Positions 1-12,734 of a stretch of 64,000 nucleotides of DNA are shown one piece after another (positions within the stretch are counted from its first letter, which is position 1; every line of letters begins with the position of its first letter). The notes under the pieces are model-generated. The model was given only the letters and a program-made list of their open reading frames with translations. It ran no database searches and had not been told where the DNA came from. A program made the position numbers and the translations under genes. This DNA is from Marsupella aquatica (lineage: Eukaryota; Marchantiophyta): contig OZ316894.1 of NCBI GenBank assembly GCA_973895155.1, positions 23,312,001 through 23,376,000 of the forward strand, written 5' to 3'.

Positions 1-145
1 CATCAATAGGACCAAAGTGTTGATAAGGGATGTGGAAGAAAAATATTTGAGTGATGCATGAGGAATCAGATTTTCCTGTGGCACTCAAAGGAGGCAGTTA
101 GCTAGACCTGCAGTGGGCTGATTATTGTTGAGAAAGGACTATCAA

Positions 146-3100
146 ATGAGACAAGAAACAGCTAAGATGGTGGAACCGTGTAGCATGCCCAAGAGGTCTA
201 TATTGACACGACCAACTAGAATACCTGACAAACATAAGAAATGTGTGTTACTTCCTAGTCTTCAAGATGAATTGGCTAAAGAAGTGCCTCTTTTGAAGAA
301 GGAGCCACAAATTGGCAAAAGACTTAACCCTTGGTCCAAGGATGGATTGGTGGCTCTCTACGAGGCAGGGTTGCATGTTGGAAAAGGGCAGAGTCTTCCT
401 CCGCATGTTGTTCCATATAGATTTCTTGGTAAGCTTTCATATTCTGACTGAAAAACCAAGCACTTTCTAGTCATTGTGTGATGAGTGCAAGTGACCATCT
501 AGAAAATCGCCCCTAAGTAAGCTCCTTATATATGTCCTACCTTGATACTCACATTTCCCCTTCTTGTTAAGATGCTACAAAGAAGTTTACTACTTTCCCG
601 GCTACTTTCATGTTGGTTTTATTACATTAAGTACTGATACCAAAGGCCTTGAAGGGATTTCTTTATTTTATACCACTGACCAACATCCTAGTTACATCCC
701 CAAAAATGGGGAAATCCAATTTTTTAATTTAATGTGAAGAAACCTAGAGGGAGACTGATAGCCCTTGTGAGCAGCTATGCAATATTTGAAGCTGGGATCA
801 GATAGTACTAAATATATTAAAGAAAACTCATAAAGTTCTTGTGTAGTCTTGTTTTATATACTCATGGTATGTCAAGTTATTTGTACAAGCATGCTCAAGC
901 CCACATTGGAAGGGCTACCACTTGTCACATGAAGACATTTCTTAGAGCTGAAATTCGTAAATCTTGTAATGGAATCAACCAGGAACCCCTGATCTCAAAC
1001 GAGATGATTCACTCTTACCAAAAGCATTCCAATTTGCTCAACGCATGAAATTCCAGCATACAGATGACCTTGTCAATACAGTTCAACGAGTCGAAGGAGA
1101 GCCTATGGTACTACCGTTGACATTAAAAGAAGCATGCTGGAACGGTGAACGTTGGCAAGGAACATCTCAAACAGCAAGTGAAGCAAAGAGGAGCAATGGA
1201 TTCAATGCCCTTTACTCCGAAGTTGTCAAATCACAAAAACGTGTTATATTGTGCAAGTAAGCTTGAGAAAAGGGCAAACATGGTTTCTAGACAAATACCA
1301 GACAGTAAAACAATAGATTTGAAATTGCCTAGTTTTGTAAAGTACAAAGCACAATGCTCCCTCTTTATAGTATATGCACATGTGTAGCCTTTTAGTGGGA
1401 GTTTTTGCAAATTCATGAGGAATGTGAGAATTAATATCTCATAATCACTTTTCTCAAACTTTTGAACTCCAATAAGTAACTTAGTTTTCTGTAAGCCTGG
1501 CTAAAACTGCTATTTTATGAGCTTCTTCAAGGTTGATCACACTAGTATTTGAAACAAAAGAATAGACTTGTCCAGGCCCATCAATACTCTTTAAATCATA
1601 CTTGGTGGACCTCTTGTTTCAAGCATTGAAAGCAACATACATTGTTGAAACAATTTGGGCCTAACAGTACTTACTGTAGTTGTGATTCTGTGGGACGGAT
1701 AAATGTTTGGTAACACATGCATATTCTATTGAACTCTATTTGTCAATTTCAATGTGATCTTAATGCCCACATTTTAAATCTAAACCACAATAGGACAGGG
1801 CAGTATTTTCTAGCAGAGGAGTTTGCCCCAAATGATGATGATGATGAAGACGGGGCACCAGAATCAAGAAGATCAAGCCTTATATCCGAAATTCCGCAAA
1901 GACAACATAAACGGCGTCCATCAATGGCGAGACCTTTTATTCCTCCCCTACGTTTGAAAAAACTCCAACCATTTGAGGAAGCTGAAGCTCTTGGACACAA
2001 TGAGGAAATACTTTCTACTTACAGAGAAGAATCCCAACGATATGAAACAGCCAGGTCCATAGGCTTTCTTCCCTTCCTTCATAATCATTGCTTTATTATC
2101 TAGTGGCCAATCTATATGATATTGATAATTTGCCATCAAATTAAGTTTACTATTCATGAACTATTGTGTAGAGTGAAGCTAGCCACAGGCCATAATTAAT
2201 TTATATCAATGTTATATTTTTATATTTAGACTATGCTTGTGAGTAGGGAACGTCATGAGGAGCCCTTCCTGTGCATGCGCATGGGTATTCAGGCTAGTTC
2301 TAAGCACTCTTCTACTTTCTATTTTTTTTATTCCACAATTGAAATTTTTTGTGGCACAAACCAAGTCATAACTGCTGAAGAGATCTTCAGCTAAACTTTG
2401 AACTTAGAAGGGATCCCAAAATGCTCTTTGTACATATAAATGTTCAACTTTTTTACTCTAAACCCACATCATCCTGTTAGAATGCATGTTTCTCCACAGA
2501 TCACATGCAAACTTAGAAATCCTATTTGAGTAAAAAGTTAGCTATGGGAATCTCATTGGAGCTGTAAGCTCAACAATAAGCAGTCCTCTACTTGATTCTT
2601 AGACCAACTGTACAATTGCTCACTTTTCCATCACTACAAAACCTGATTGTGGAAAATATGCCAATCAAACAACACTCTTTCACGTACAGTCACTTTTTTA
2701 CTTCTATTTCCCACAGTCAGAGATAATGTGAATTACCCTCTGAAAAACCAACTTGCCTATAAACGAATTTGTTAATTTTGGGGATCTAGATGTACTCAAA
2801 ACATCATCCATTGGAAACACCCACAAATAGTCCCATATTGTTTAATTTAACACATCTTTGATAGTCTATTCAAGAGTTATTTCTTGAGATCAAATATTTA
2901 TTTCATTGGAGAGAAACTTGGACCCGCTCAACAATCTGCAAAATTCCAATCATGTACCATTTAGGAGCAATGGAGGAGAGTAAGGATTGATAGCCTCTTG
3001 GTTGATAGTTTCCAAATCAGATACTAGCATGAGCTCATTTCCTTGGTTGAGGAGTACTTTCATATGTGAAAAAATCAAGCATTCTTTAGTAGTTGGTAGA

Positions 3101-5704
3101 TTTTTAGCATATTAAACATATCCTATTCAAAAGTGTCATCGTGGTATATGAATAATGATCATGTTAGTAACACAAGCTACAAGAACAAGAGCTCATAAAA
3201 CATGTTCTAATACTAAAGTTATAGGCATTTAATTATTTTTTCCATTGTGGGATGTAGGCTTGTACCTGAATCAGAAAGAACAAGTCAGGACAAGAAAGTT
3301 TTGTTGAGTGGACGCACTGTAAGTGGTTTGCCATTAAGAGCTTGTGGAAAGATTAGTTTGAGGCAACTTGGAAATATCTTGAAAACAAGTATGGACTTCC
3401 ATTCCATGCAGAATAAGTTCAATGTGAAACTTATACAAAACTTGAGGAGTATTCAAACAACAAGGCCCTATCACTTTGCTCGTGAGTTTGGCATGCAGGT
3501 TTCTAGCTGATCCCTTCCATACTTGGCATTGTCTTGAACAATAGCCCTTGACTACCACTTTTTGTTTAATGTCTAGTACTTCAAGAATTTATCAATAACA
3601 ACAACAATTGTCCCAATTTAAGTTTCTTGTGAGTACAATGTAGGAAGATGAAGTTCGAGAGCCATCTCTAAATTATAATTGGTCTTGCTTTAATTCAAGT
3701 TGGAATACAAAGTCAACTTATTAATTTCCTTCCTAGACTGATGAGGTATTTGAAATAATGTGCTGGCCGATGTCCTCATGTAGGTAATTAGTCTACATTG
3801 ATTTTAGCATTTAGATTCTGCACTATTCAGTACCGTACCTCACACAATCACTATCGTAATTTCCACCAGCATCGAGGAGATTGGGATCCCAGCAAAACAC
3901 CAAGACGAGCTGAAACATTTAGAAAACATTTGTTGACATGTAAATGGTATGAAGAACTTTTTGATATGGTTTACAACTTATCCAGGCGTCCAACTAAATC
4001 AGAAGTTTTTATTGTTGAAGACATTCGTCGTGTGCTTGATGTAAGAAAATTATTACTCGGACTTATCATGCAAAGGAGCCTAGTTAAGTAAGCATTTTAG
4101 GGAACTTCTTAACATGATGTCAAGAAATTGTAAGCTATTACTAACAAGTTGGTGCAGAGTGAATTCTAGTTATGATTGATCTAATTTCTATGTATATTTG
4201 CAAGTAGCAATATCATGAAACTAACTAGTACTTGGGATTTACTAGATTGCCACTCTATTGTGTCATAATACATAGCTTGCCACTGCCAGTTTTCTATTTA
4301 TCACAATGCCAGTCTTTTCATTTGTGGGTTAAGAAAATTAATCGGTGTTAGCTCCTTCACATCCAATGGTTGTCATCGCACCCGTGTTGCGATTGTACAG
4401 CTCCAGTTTCCCTCAAGGTGACTTTGACCACCGTCAATTGGGTGAGTTGACCAAGAAGTAGGTCATCTGTCCTTGCATGTTTTAGACCTCTAGTCCTCCT
4501 TCATGCTACTTTTGTCCCTGCGCACTGCCTCTCTTGGGTTACAGCCTTCTCTGGGGCAGGCCTCTCCTTGTGCATAGACGCAAAGACAGTGTGTAGGAAG
4601 AGCCCTACCCTGGGAGAGCCGTGCTGATGGTGGTCAAAGTCTTGAGGGAATTGGAGGCACACGATCACAACACTAGGTGGATGACAACCATTGGATGTGA
4701 AGGAGCTAACCCGGGTTATTTTTCTTATTTACCCTAAACTGAAAAGAGTGGCATTGGGATAATAGAAGGAAAACAGTGGCATGGTAAGTATTGTGCCACC
4801 AAAGAGTGACAATCTAGTAAATCCCAGAACTTACTATAGGACAAAATAAATTTTGGTGGGTTATGTGAGTTTCATTACTGAATGTTTGGGGACATTTCTT
4901 GTAACCAATACATATAATATGTTTCCTGTTTTGTGGAGTAAGATAGCTACTGGAAAATAGCAATCTTGCAGTAGGTGGTAACAACTGGAATTTTGCACCA
5001 AAGCTCCCACCCCTCCTTTTGGTGGGCCATATACGACAGTCTAGTTTCATTACTATTAGTAAGTGCAACAGGTCTACAAGCAATGAAACAATTTAAAATT
5101 TATTTGGAAGATCATTTTTCTAGGATACCCTGGGCGAAGGCTGTAGCCAGACATTGAAGTCTGCTCTTTTGTTCATAGAGTTACTAACAATCATAGAGTT
5201 ACATGCTCGCCGAAGTAATGATTTGTTTAAAACTAGTTTATAATGTGTTTGCAGGAAGGTGGGACATATAGCAAACAAAGTTTCACAAACACATTTCTTA
5301 CTCTCCGTCAGACAGACATGGACCTTGAGAACATTTATGTGCAAAAGGCCCTCATACATGTTCAAAATGCTATAAAGGTCTCAGACCTTGAGCTTTTAAC
5401 AGATTTAATGTTCAATCGAGCCAAAATTCCTTCATGGCTTGAATCTAAAACAGCCATTGTGAAGCAAGCCATGCGTGAGTTGTCTCCCAACTTATTTCCT
5501 ATGAACAAATGGGCAGATGGCGAGAACAGGAAAACCACTCCAGTGACTAAGCTGAGAAAGCTGTATTGGATGAAAGATAAGTTTGCAGCATTGAGACAAC
5601 GTCGTGAATCTAAAGAGGCACAAGAAGAGTCATTTCATAATATCAAGATGAGGAGTAGAGAGTCTATATCCAGTTTAAAGGGAAGAAACACGGCAAGGTT
5701 TTGA
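146..5704 (+). CDS. Unrecognised six-exon gene, about 551 aa
   Basis: I do not recognise this protein. Six exons join with consistent phase at every junction: 146-428, 983-1256, 1794-2054, 3258-3481, 3877-4040 and 5255-5704, a total of 1656 nt ending in TGA. All introns are GT-AG; the third exon starts after AATAG and the fifth after CATCGAG. The protein is highly basic. It has an acidic Asp/Glu run near the start of exon 3 (NDDDDEDG) followed by an Arg/Ser-rich stretch. The middle and last exons look helical, including the exon 5 segment with KWYEELFDMVYNLSRRPT and a Lys/Arg/Glu-rich C-terminus. I see no signal peptide, membrane segment or known catalytic motif. The ATG at 146 follows an in-frame stop at 119-121, but an upstream exon outside the window is possible. 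The last intron is long because it holds a foldback element. Gene reality is fairly secure; function is unknown. Confidence 0.7.
4233..4826. mobile_element. Foldback/MITE-like element in an intron
   Basis: The left end TGGGATTTACTAGATTGCC reappears inverted at 4803-4826 with a single mismatch over 24 nt. A second inverted pair lies inside: the block around 4350-4378 (CATCCAATGGTTGTCATC) is mirrored at about 4680-4712. The arms are therefore roughly 120-150 bp, imperfect, around a GC-richer centre. There is no ORF. It lies wholly within the last intron of the 551-aa gene. A related copy is at 6057-6589. I could not identify a target-site duplication with confidence. Confidence 0.7.
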
Positions 5705-6056
5705 AAGTGTAGAGAATCTCACAAGATTTTGAAGCATAATTTCTTTATGCGTCAAAAAAGATTTTGCGTAATGTTATTAAATTTTGTGTGGAATAGCAAA
5801 TCTTCTACAGTAGGTTGGGAGAAATTTTGTGAAAATTCACAAATTTACTAAAGTATGTCAAGGACTTGATACAGAAGTTTTTTGAATGATTTGGTCAACC
5901 CCATCCAAATTATTGGCGTGTATGGATGAATTTGGTTAATAGGAGTATTTTACATCTTGGCATTTATTAGACCTTGTGCATTTCTAAAATTTATTTGAAG
6001 AATGCAAATTTCCAGATATATTGCCTTTCTTAGAAATCTTTTTCTATCTCTTATAC

Positions 6057-6589
6057 TGGGATTTGCTAGCTTGCCACACTTTTTCGGCATTAACATACCT
6101 TGCCACTAATTTTTGTCTATTTATCACTATGTCACTCTTTTTGTTTGTGGGTTCAGAAAACTAACCCAGGTTAGCTCCTTCATGGGCTCCTTCACATCCA
6201 ATGGTTGTCATCACACCCATTTTCACAATCAGATGGCCTGGCTCTCCCCTCAATGTGACTTTGGCCATCCTGAGGAGTACTGGGGAGAAGGCTAAGCACA
6301 GGTACAGGCTGGCATTAGATAGAGACCATGCGTAGGATGGGGGGATAAAATCACCAGACCCACCCCCTGGTCAGCTAGCCCAATGGAGTAAGTTCAAGGC
6401 CATCTTGAGGGAGACCCGGGCCATTTGATTAGGAAATTGGATGTGATGATAGGCATTGGACATGAAGGAGTTAACCTAGGTTAGTTTTCTTAACCCACAA
6501 ACAAAAAAAGCTAGCTGTGATATATAGAAAACAATTCAGTGGCAAAGTAAATATTATACCAAAAAAAAGTGGCAACCTAGTAAATCCCA
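6057..6589. mobile_element. Second copy of the foldback element
   Basis: It begins TGGGATTTGCTAGCTTGCC and ends with the inverted match GGCAACCTAGTAAATCCCA. It shares the inner CATCCAATGGTTGTCATC block (6196-6213) and the GAAGGAGTTAACC block with the copy at 4233-4826. The central 300 bp differs from the first copy. It is non-coding and starts about 350 bp downstream of the stop codon of the 551-aa gene. Confidence 0.65.
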
Positions 6590-8790
6590 AATATCTTATA
6601 CCATGAACATCAATGTAATACATAAGAAACAAATTGACCAGACAATACACAAGCTGTGGTGAACCTTGTTTGTGATTTCAATCAAGACCTACATATTTTC
6701 TATGTGCCTTTACATTCAAATTTGTAGGCATGTATGGTGTGCCTCAATCCCATCCAATAGAAGCCCATAAATTCTGAAGGAGGCCATCACCAATGCCACA
6801 TCCTCACCTACTTTGTTTTCTTGAATGAGAATATGTTGTTGTTTCTACCATATTTGCTGGATGCAAGTGCATTGTACAATTCTTTTTTAAAATTCTTTTT
6901 TAAATGTGTTTTTTTAGTGCATTGTACAATTCTCTTGATAGTAAATGATGTTGAGTGTAGAGCATAACTCATAAGTGAGTTGCTCAGGCAGTTGGATGTG
7001 CTGGGAGTTGGCAAGTGGACCTTGCAACTGAGCTTCAAAGAATGTGCAAATTGTGGGAAGAATGACACATCAAAAGCAAAAATATGACACATCAAAAGCA
7101 AAAAATGTACATAGTGGCACTTCTAGGCCCATCTGATGGTTAAGAAAAAATGCCACCATAATAGAAAACTAAGTAGGGAGTCAACCACCACAATGACATG
7201 TCATACACATATAATGAGAAAGAAACAGCCAAATTGCATATTTTAATGTTTGTCAATAAAGAAGTAATCCAAATTCAAGCCCAAACACTCTTTGGGTATT
7301 GTAGTGCAGGGTGCTTGTTGGCTGTCATTCAACATCCATCTGGTTCATGTTCCTCAATTTGTGTAACAGCCAGTATAAAAACTGTTCTCAAAGATAAGAG
7401 ATTTCCTTCATTATCCAATAACTTTTTACATGATGTGCAACATCTAAATCTCTATTGAACACTAAAGATTATTCTCCCTCACAATGTACTTGTAGACATC
7501 CCCTAGCATTGGCCAAAACATGTGTACCCATCCTATTTTAACAGAAACCATACTTTATAGGATAATTATAAAGGTTTTCAGGCGATAGTCTGTGGAATTT
7601 GATTTCCTCCCCATTTCCCTTACTGTCCGCATATTATTTCCAATTTACTGTTTTCTAAACCCCAATTTTGTGGAAGTAATTGTTTTGGGGGCCAAGCTGA
7701 TTATGATTACTAGCCTGATTATCTGTTCCTTGAAAGTAAATAAAGATGAGGAGAGGAGGGAAATACTTTGCAGAAGAAAAGATTCCCCCTTATTTCCTGT
7801 TCACTTTTGCTCTTCTCCTTTTTTTGGCCCCTTCATTTAGAATTACAGTCGAGTCTTCACTTTAATTATGAGGCCAAGAAAATAGTTTTTCATGGATCCT
7901 CATTTAGAGTTAAGGTCTAGAGACTTCACTTTAGCTACTTAGGAGGCCAAAAAAAAAAAACCTTTCCATAAGGCTTTATTAGTTAGAGGGCGACCTTAGT
8001 TACATTTGGGGTCCCATCAAGCTAATCCCTCCATAATTTTTAGGTCCACCATTTTACTAAACCCGAAATTTTATGAAAGTAATTTTCTGGGGGAGAAGTT
8101 AATTAGAATAATGGTAACTTGCTCGGATACTTGGTACAGGGTACGTGAGCTCAATCAAGTAATCTTGTAAATTCGTCAGTTGGGCCTTTTGGGTAAACCT
8201 GTCCAATACCAGTCTTCACTTGGCAGTGTCAATTGGTATCTTTCAACTACCCCTCTGCCTCTGCTTTCTTTTGGTGGTCCTTTCTTTACCGTATCAGCAA
8301 TTGGCGGTGCTTTATTACAAGGTCCTTCGTGCCGTAGCATATGTGCATTACCAATTACCAATTTGCGGTGCTCCACCTCGTACTGGCATCGACTGCAAGA
8401 CAACAACTTATTATTATGACTGCTCTGCCTTTAGGGATTCTGCATGAATGATGATGATACGGCGGCCAACATCTCTCGTGCCGGGGTTAAGGCCCTCGAT
8501 CGAGGAAGTGCTGTGTGGGGCCTGGTGGGCGTTTGTTGGCTTGTGATCGAGAGACTTCTGTAGAGCTGCTTTTCATGGTGTGGAGAGACAGAGCGAGAGA
8601 GAGAGAGACTCGTGAGACTGTAGTAAGTGAAGTAGCTCACACACTGTGAGTGAGTGGAGTAGACACTAGAGACTAGAGAGGTGAGTTTCCAAATTAGGAC
8701 GTGACCTACAGAATCTTAACGACATTGTTGTCGGGTCGGGAGCTGCCTAGATCATTGATTCTACTGTAGCAAAACCAGCCCAGATCTTGC
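6590..8790. other. Intergenic, no gene recognised
   Basis: AT-rich sequence with only short, non-homologous ORFs. There is a 21-nt direct duplication (ATGACACATCAAAAGC core) at about 7061-7100 and a GA-rich run at 8583-8610. I see no RNA gene or transposon terminus. Confidence 0.5.
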
Positions 8791-8803
8791 ATGCATGGCC
8801 GTG

Positions 8804-9445
8804 GGAAGTTCCACACATTCCGCTACTGCGCTCTCGAGTCTCGAGTCTCGCCTACAACTCCTTCCACTGTAGCTGGGTGGAAGTCCCACACACACTTTTC
8901 TGCTCTTACATCACAATCATCAGCCTGCTTCCTCTGCTGGAGTTTCTCCGACAGCTTGTTCTGGGTAGAAAGCTCCATACAGATTCCGTTTTGCCCGGGA
9001 GTTTCTCTTTAACGGCTTCTTGTAAGTGGAAGCTCCGAACATTCTGCTCCCAGGCTGCAGTTCCTCTTACAGTTCTTTCGAGGTGAAAGTTCCACACACT
9101 TTTACGAGGGGAGTGTGTACTAGAGGGCTCGTTTTCGTGGAAGTTCCCGACATCTTGCTTCCATCAGCAGTTTTTCTTTCTGGGCTATAAGGGTTTGGAC
9201 CTGGAGCTCCCAGTAGCTGTTGCATTGGTCTGCAGTGATTGTATTTGGCTGCAGTTCCAGCTCCTTGAGGGAAAAGTTCCACTCATTCTAGTTTTGTGGA
9301 GAGTTTCTACTAGAGCTTCGTCGTTGTGGAACATCCCCACATCCTGCTTTCATCAGCAGTTTCTCTTTCTGGCTAAGGGGTCTGGACCTGGAGCTACCAA
9401 GCAGAGGTTATATTGGTCTGCATTGATTGTACTTGGCTTTGATTG
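8804..9445 (+). repeat. Degenerate tandem array with a GGAAGTTCC motif
   Basis: Eight degenerate copies of GGAAGTTCC (a near-palindrome), usually followed by ACACA, lie at about 8804, 8879, 8967, 9028, 9085, 9138, 9271 and 9328. Spacings are mostly 53-88 bp. Between copies a second recurrent string GCAGTTTCTCTTTCTG is visible. On top of this, about 9150-9255 and 9340-9445 form a longer direct duplication offset by about 187 bp. The array ends only 60 bp before the ATG of the LEA_2 gene, so it forms its promoter and/or 5' leader. Whether the motif binds a factor is unknown. It does not match a heat-shock element, which needs two bases between GAA and TTC. Confidence 0.6.
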
Positions 9446-9507
9446 GTGTCTCCAGAAGGATTGTGCTACCGGGCGTTTCCTCTCAGGAATTCGTACCAGA
9501 AAGAGAG

Positions 9508-10203
9508 ATGGGAGGGGAGACGAAAGTTTTCCTCGATGATCCGCAGCTGAACAGTACAAATGCGAAGGTCGCCAGAGCACCTTCTTCGTTGACGTCCGAG
9601 GATGCAGAGGTGAAGGTGCCGAAGCGGTTCTATCGACGGAAGTCGTGCCAAATCTGCTGTGCGACGACCACTGCTGTGTTGCTCGTCTTCCTGATCATCC
9701 TTCTCGTGCTGAGCTTTACTGTGTTCAAGGCCAAAGACCCGGTCATCAAGGTGACAGGAATGACACTCCAGAGCTTCTCCGTCAACGTGGATCCCAGCCT
9801 CACTAGCTTGAAGCTGGACGTGGCCCTGCATTTGAACGTGTCTGTGCATAATCCCAATGTGGCCAGTTTTAAGTACAGGAACAGCAGCACGTTTCTCTAC
9901 TACCGTGGCAGGGAGGTGGGTCGTGCTGCTATACCACCAGGAAAGGTTGGCGCGAAAAAGACCGAGCAATTTGAGACCGATCTGGACATCCGAGCGTTGC
10001 AGTTTTTGGTGGATGCGAATCTGACCTCGGATTTGCAGGCGGGAGTGATTCCTGTCAATACGTACTCCTCCATCCGTGGCACCTTGAATGTGATCAATGT
10101 CTTCAAGCACCATGCTATCTCCACGAGTGATTGCTCGGCCAACATTCTGATTACCAATACTACTCTTGAAGACTTCAAGTGTGTGTATACTATCAAGCTT
10201 TGA
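9508..10203 (+). CDS. LEA_2 / NDR1-HIN1-like (NHL) membrane protein
   Basis: Single-exon ORF of 231 aa from MGGETK. An in-frame upstream start at 9427 would add 27 poorly conserved-looking residues, so I prefer 9508. The layout is that of the NHL family. There is a cytosolic basic N-terminus (FYRRKSCQICC at about 41-51) and one membrane anchor at about 52-74 (VLLVFLIILLVLSF). A non-cytosolic LEA_2 beta-domain follows, with the typical segments KLDVALHLNVSVHNPN and KYRNSSTFLYYRGREVG and a C-terminal strand. Several NXS/T sites (NVS, NSS, NLT, NTT) agree with an extracellular domain. Proteins of this type sit at the plasma membrane or other endomembranes and are linked to defence and stress responses; the exact role of this one cannot be read from sequence. 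A 277-aa ORF on the opposite strand over the same bases is a shadow. Confidence 0.88.
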   Translation: MGGETKVFLDDPQLNSTNAKVARAPSSLTSEDAEVKVPKRFYRRKSCQICCATTTAVLLVFLIILLVLSFTVFKAKDPVIKVTGMTLQSFSVNVDPSLTSLKLDVALHLNVSVHNPNVASFKYRNSSTFLYYRGREVGRAAIPPGKVGAKKTEQFETDLDIRALQFLVDANLTSDLQAGVIPVNTYSSIRGTLNVINVFKHHAISTSDCSANILITNTTLEDFKCVYTIKL

Positions 10204-10560
10204 ACTCCGTTTTGTCGGATATACTACTCTACATTGCTTCAGGTTTTTGAAGGTCTTTGTTAACGTCTTTCCTTGAACTCGAGTTTTGGGACCACACAAT
10301 ACTATTGACGATGTAAGGTGGTTTATCCAAGTCCTACATTCAGCTTGAGTCTTGGGGCCCCTTTGTTCTTGTCTACGGCCTCCAGGTTTCTAGTGTTTTT
10401 AAGCTCTGTATCAAAGTCCTGACTGGAGCTCGAGTTTTGCACGATACTACCGGTCATGACTGCACGTGGTTTCAGGTGTCTCTAAGCTTGTTACCAAGGT
10501 ACTACCTGCGATTTGAAGGCCAGGGCTGTGTATATATTTGATGTTATCTGGTCAGAAAAG
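10204..10560 (+). repeat. Degenerate repeats downstream of the LEA_2 stop
   Basis: The 3' flank or UTR shows three loose repeats. Each has a CTCGAGTTTTG-like string (about 10276 CTCGAGTTTTGGGACC, 10345 TTGAGTCTTGGGGCC, 10430 CTCGAGTTTTGCACG) followed by TACTA and a GTTTCAGG/CTTCAGG-like string. Similarity is weak and hand-read. Confidence 0.35.
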
Positions 10561-12445
10561 ACCCGGAGGATACCTAAGCTGTTGCTACTCCCAGGATGAG
10601 CTTTGGAGGCTCTCCTCACGCTGCCCATTCGCCATCACGTTGTAGGTTCCCGTACTACAGCTGAGCTCTTGTCCTCCCTTAATCTTCGACGTTGTCTCCA
10701 GCTCGTTCCTATTCATTTCGCCGCCTACACTCGCTCGTTTTTGGCCAAACTATGGCAACCCACACAAGTTTCTTCCAATTCCTCCCCGAAGGTTTAATTC
10801 AGTGTAGTACCCTGAACACTCTCTATTGGGCCTGTTTGAGCATTTGAAGATTCACTTGTCTGAGTATGTCTTCTCCAAACGCTGGTCTCTATCGTTCTTC
10901 TGGGTGGCGGTCATTACTGCCTGCCAAGAGGGTTGATCAGCTGCAGTGAACAAGAACATCCCATCGGCCGACCGTTGGGCGTTTCGATAGTGGTCGACAT
11001 TACAGTGTTGTCGAAGCTTTGTGATCAAGCACTGGGCTGCTGCTGCATTTTCAACGTCCACTCTTTAGCAATACTCAGTTCTGCCCATTTCACCCGGCGA
11101 GGCCGAGCAGCAACATGACCGGTGGCGTTGCGTTTTTGCGGCATTCATCCGGCCCCACAAGATTGGGACAGGAGAACAATGACAGTATCACTATGGGCTA
11201 CTTCGATCTTGTTCCAATTTATATTTGATTGAATCGTCGCTGCGACGAGATTGGAGTTTCTCTAGCGCTTTGGGTAATTGTTCACATGACGGGCAGGATA
11301 GTGAACTGCACGTTTGCATCATCAGCATCATCATCTGCAGCAGCCTACTTTTTCCCTATCTTTGTACAGTTTGATGTTCATGGTTATGATTCTCCTACCA
11401 TGATCAATGTGGATCAGCAGGTGCCGACATTTATCATGGGTACAGTAAGGTAGTTGTTTTATACGTTATTCGAGGGGTGGGACCGGAGGCCATAAAGGGG
11501 ATTGCCACGGTTCGGTTCTCTTCGGGAGTTTGGGAGGTGGTTTTGTTTTCTCCGGGGGCTGCCGGTATTTCTGCAGAAGGGTAGTAATCCATGATTATTA
11601 TGTAGTAGAGACTAGGAAGGAATGGATGGAAAGTTTTAAATACATTTGCTCGAGATGAACCTCCACCGATGCTGTACGTTGCACCTGCAGGACACTTTGG
11701 TGGACCCTCATGATCTTCTAGTATAGAAAGGACCTTTAATGCTCCTTTTACTTACTGTAGTATGACTACCGTAGGCCAGTTAAGTGTCCAGTCCAGATAT
11801 ATGGTCACGGCTTTAGCAACCAATTTTGCTCTATGAAATACTGAAATGAAACGACAGGTCGCATACATTACATCAAAGTAATGACCGAAATGTGGAAGTT
11901 GCAGTCTCGTTGTCATCCGATACATCTAAAACATTTCTCTACCCTTCAGGGGTTTGCCAGATGGGTTCAAGACTTCTGTTCATCAATGATGAGGGTTGGG
12001 TTCCTTGCCTTCTCCGATCCCTCGCCTCGAGATTGAATCTTGCCCCAAAACGACGCACAATTGGGGCTGTCGATAGTAGCGAATGGATCCCTTGCGACGC
12101 CCTCGATCGTTATCCAGTACTGTAATGTGACCAGGGCTTTCGCTTCTGCTATCTCGTTTGTTTCTCTGCAACTCGGAGGGTTTTGACATCTTTGTTTGCC
12201 TCGAGTGATTACAAACAATTACATTCGCATAAGCAACGCAATAGCAGCCGAGTACGACACCCGATACATGTCTTTGCTTCGAGCATTTCCTGTACCATTT
12301 GTCTAGACTGATCACATGTGAACGCAGGAACCTCAGGACAGCGCAGGTTTTGCAGTCATGGATTATAAAGCAGGCCAAGCTATGGTAAGGCTGGCAACTG
12401 GAGGCATGCATCAGCCATGTTGACTGCCACTGAGATAGAGCCAAA
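10561..12445. other. Intergenic, no gene recognised
   Basis: Several short ORFs occur on both strands, the longest being 153 codons on the minus strand at 11983-12444. None resembles a known family or has convincing splice partners. Nothing else is identified. Confidence 0.4.
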
Positions 12446-12625
12446 TACTACAAATCGTACAATCCCGTCTACAACCTGTCCATTTGGCGAAAGAAATTGG
12501 AGATCAGGAATTGCAGTCTGAACTCATTTTCGAGATACTACAAATCTTACAACCCCGTCTACAACCTGTCCATTTGGCGAAGGAAATTGGAGATCAGGAA
12601 TTGCGGTCTTAACTCATTTTCGAGA
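12446..12625 (+). repeat. 90-bp tandem duplication
   Basis: The segment starting TACTACAAATCGTACAATCC at 12446 recurs 90 bp later at 12536 with only a few substitutions (TCGTAC/TCTTAC, AAAG/AAGG, CAGTCTG/CGGTCTT). Non-coding. Confidence 0.85.
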
Positions 12626-12734
12626 TGCAGCAGTACGAAGTGTTGCATCGTGTGAATGGGCACCGAAATTTTCAGGACAGAGTGGAGCATCATCCTCAGG
12701 CAATTACACAACGAATTGTGTAGATGACAGATCA

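Noticed and set aside
9466-10299. 277-codon minus-strand ORF antisense to the LEA_2 gene
   Set aside because: It mirrors a well-supported plus-strand gene; its length follows from the codon bias of that gene and it resembles no family.
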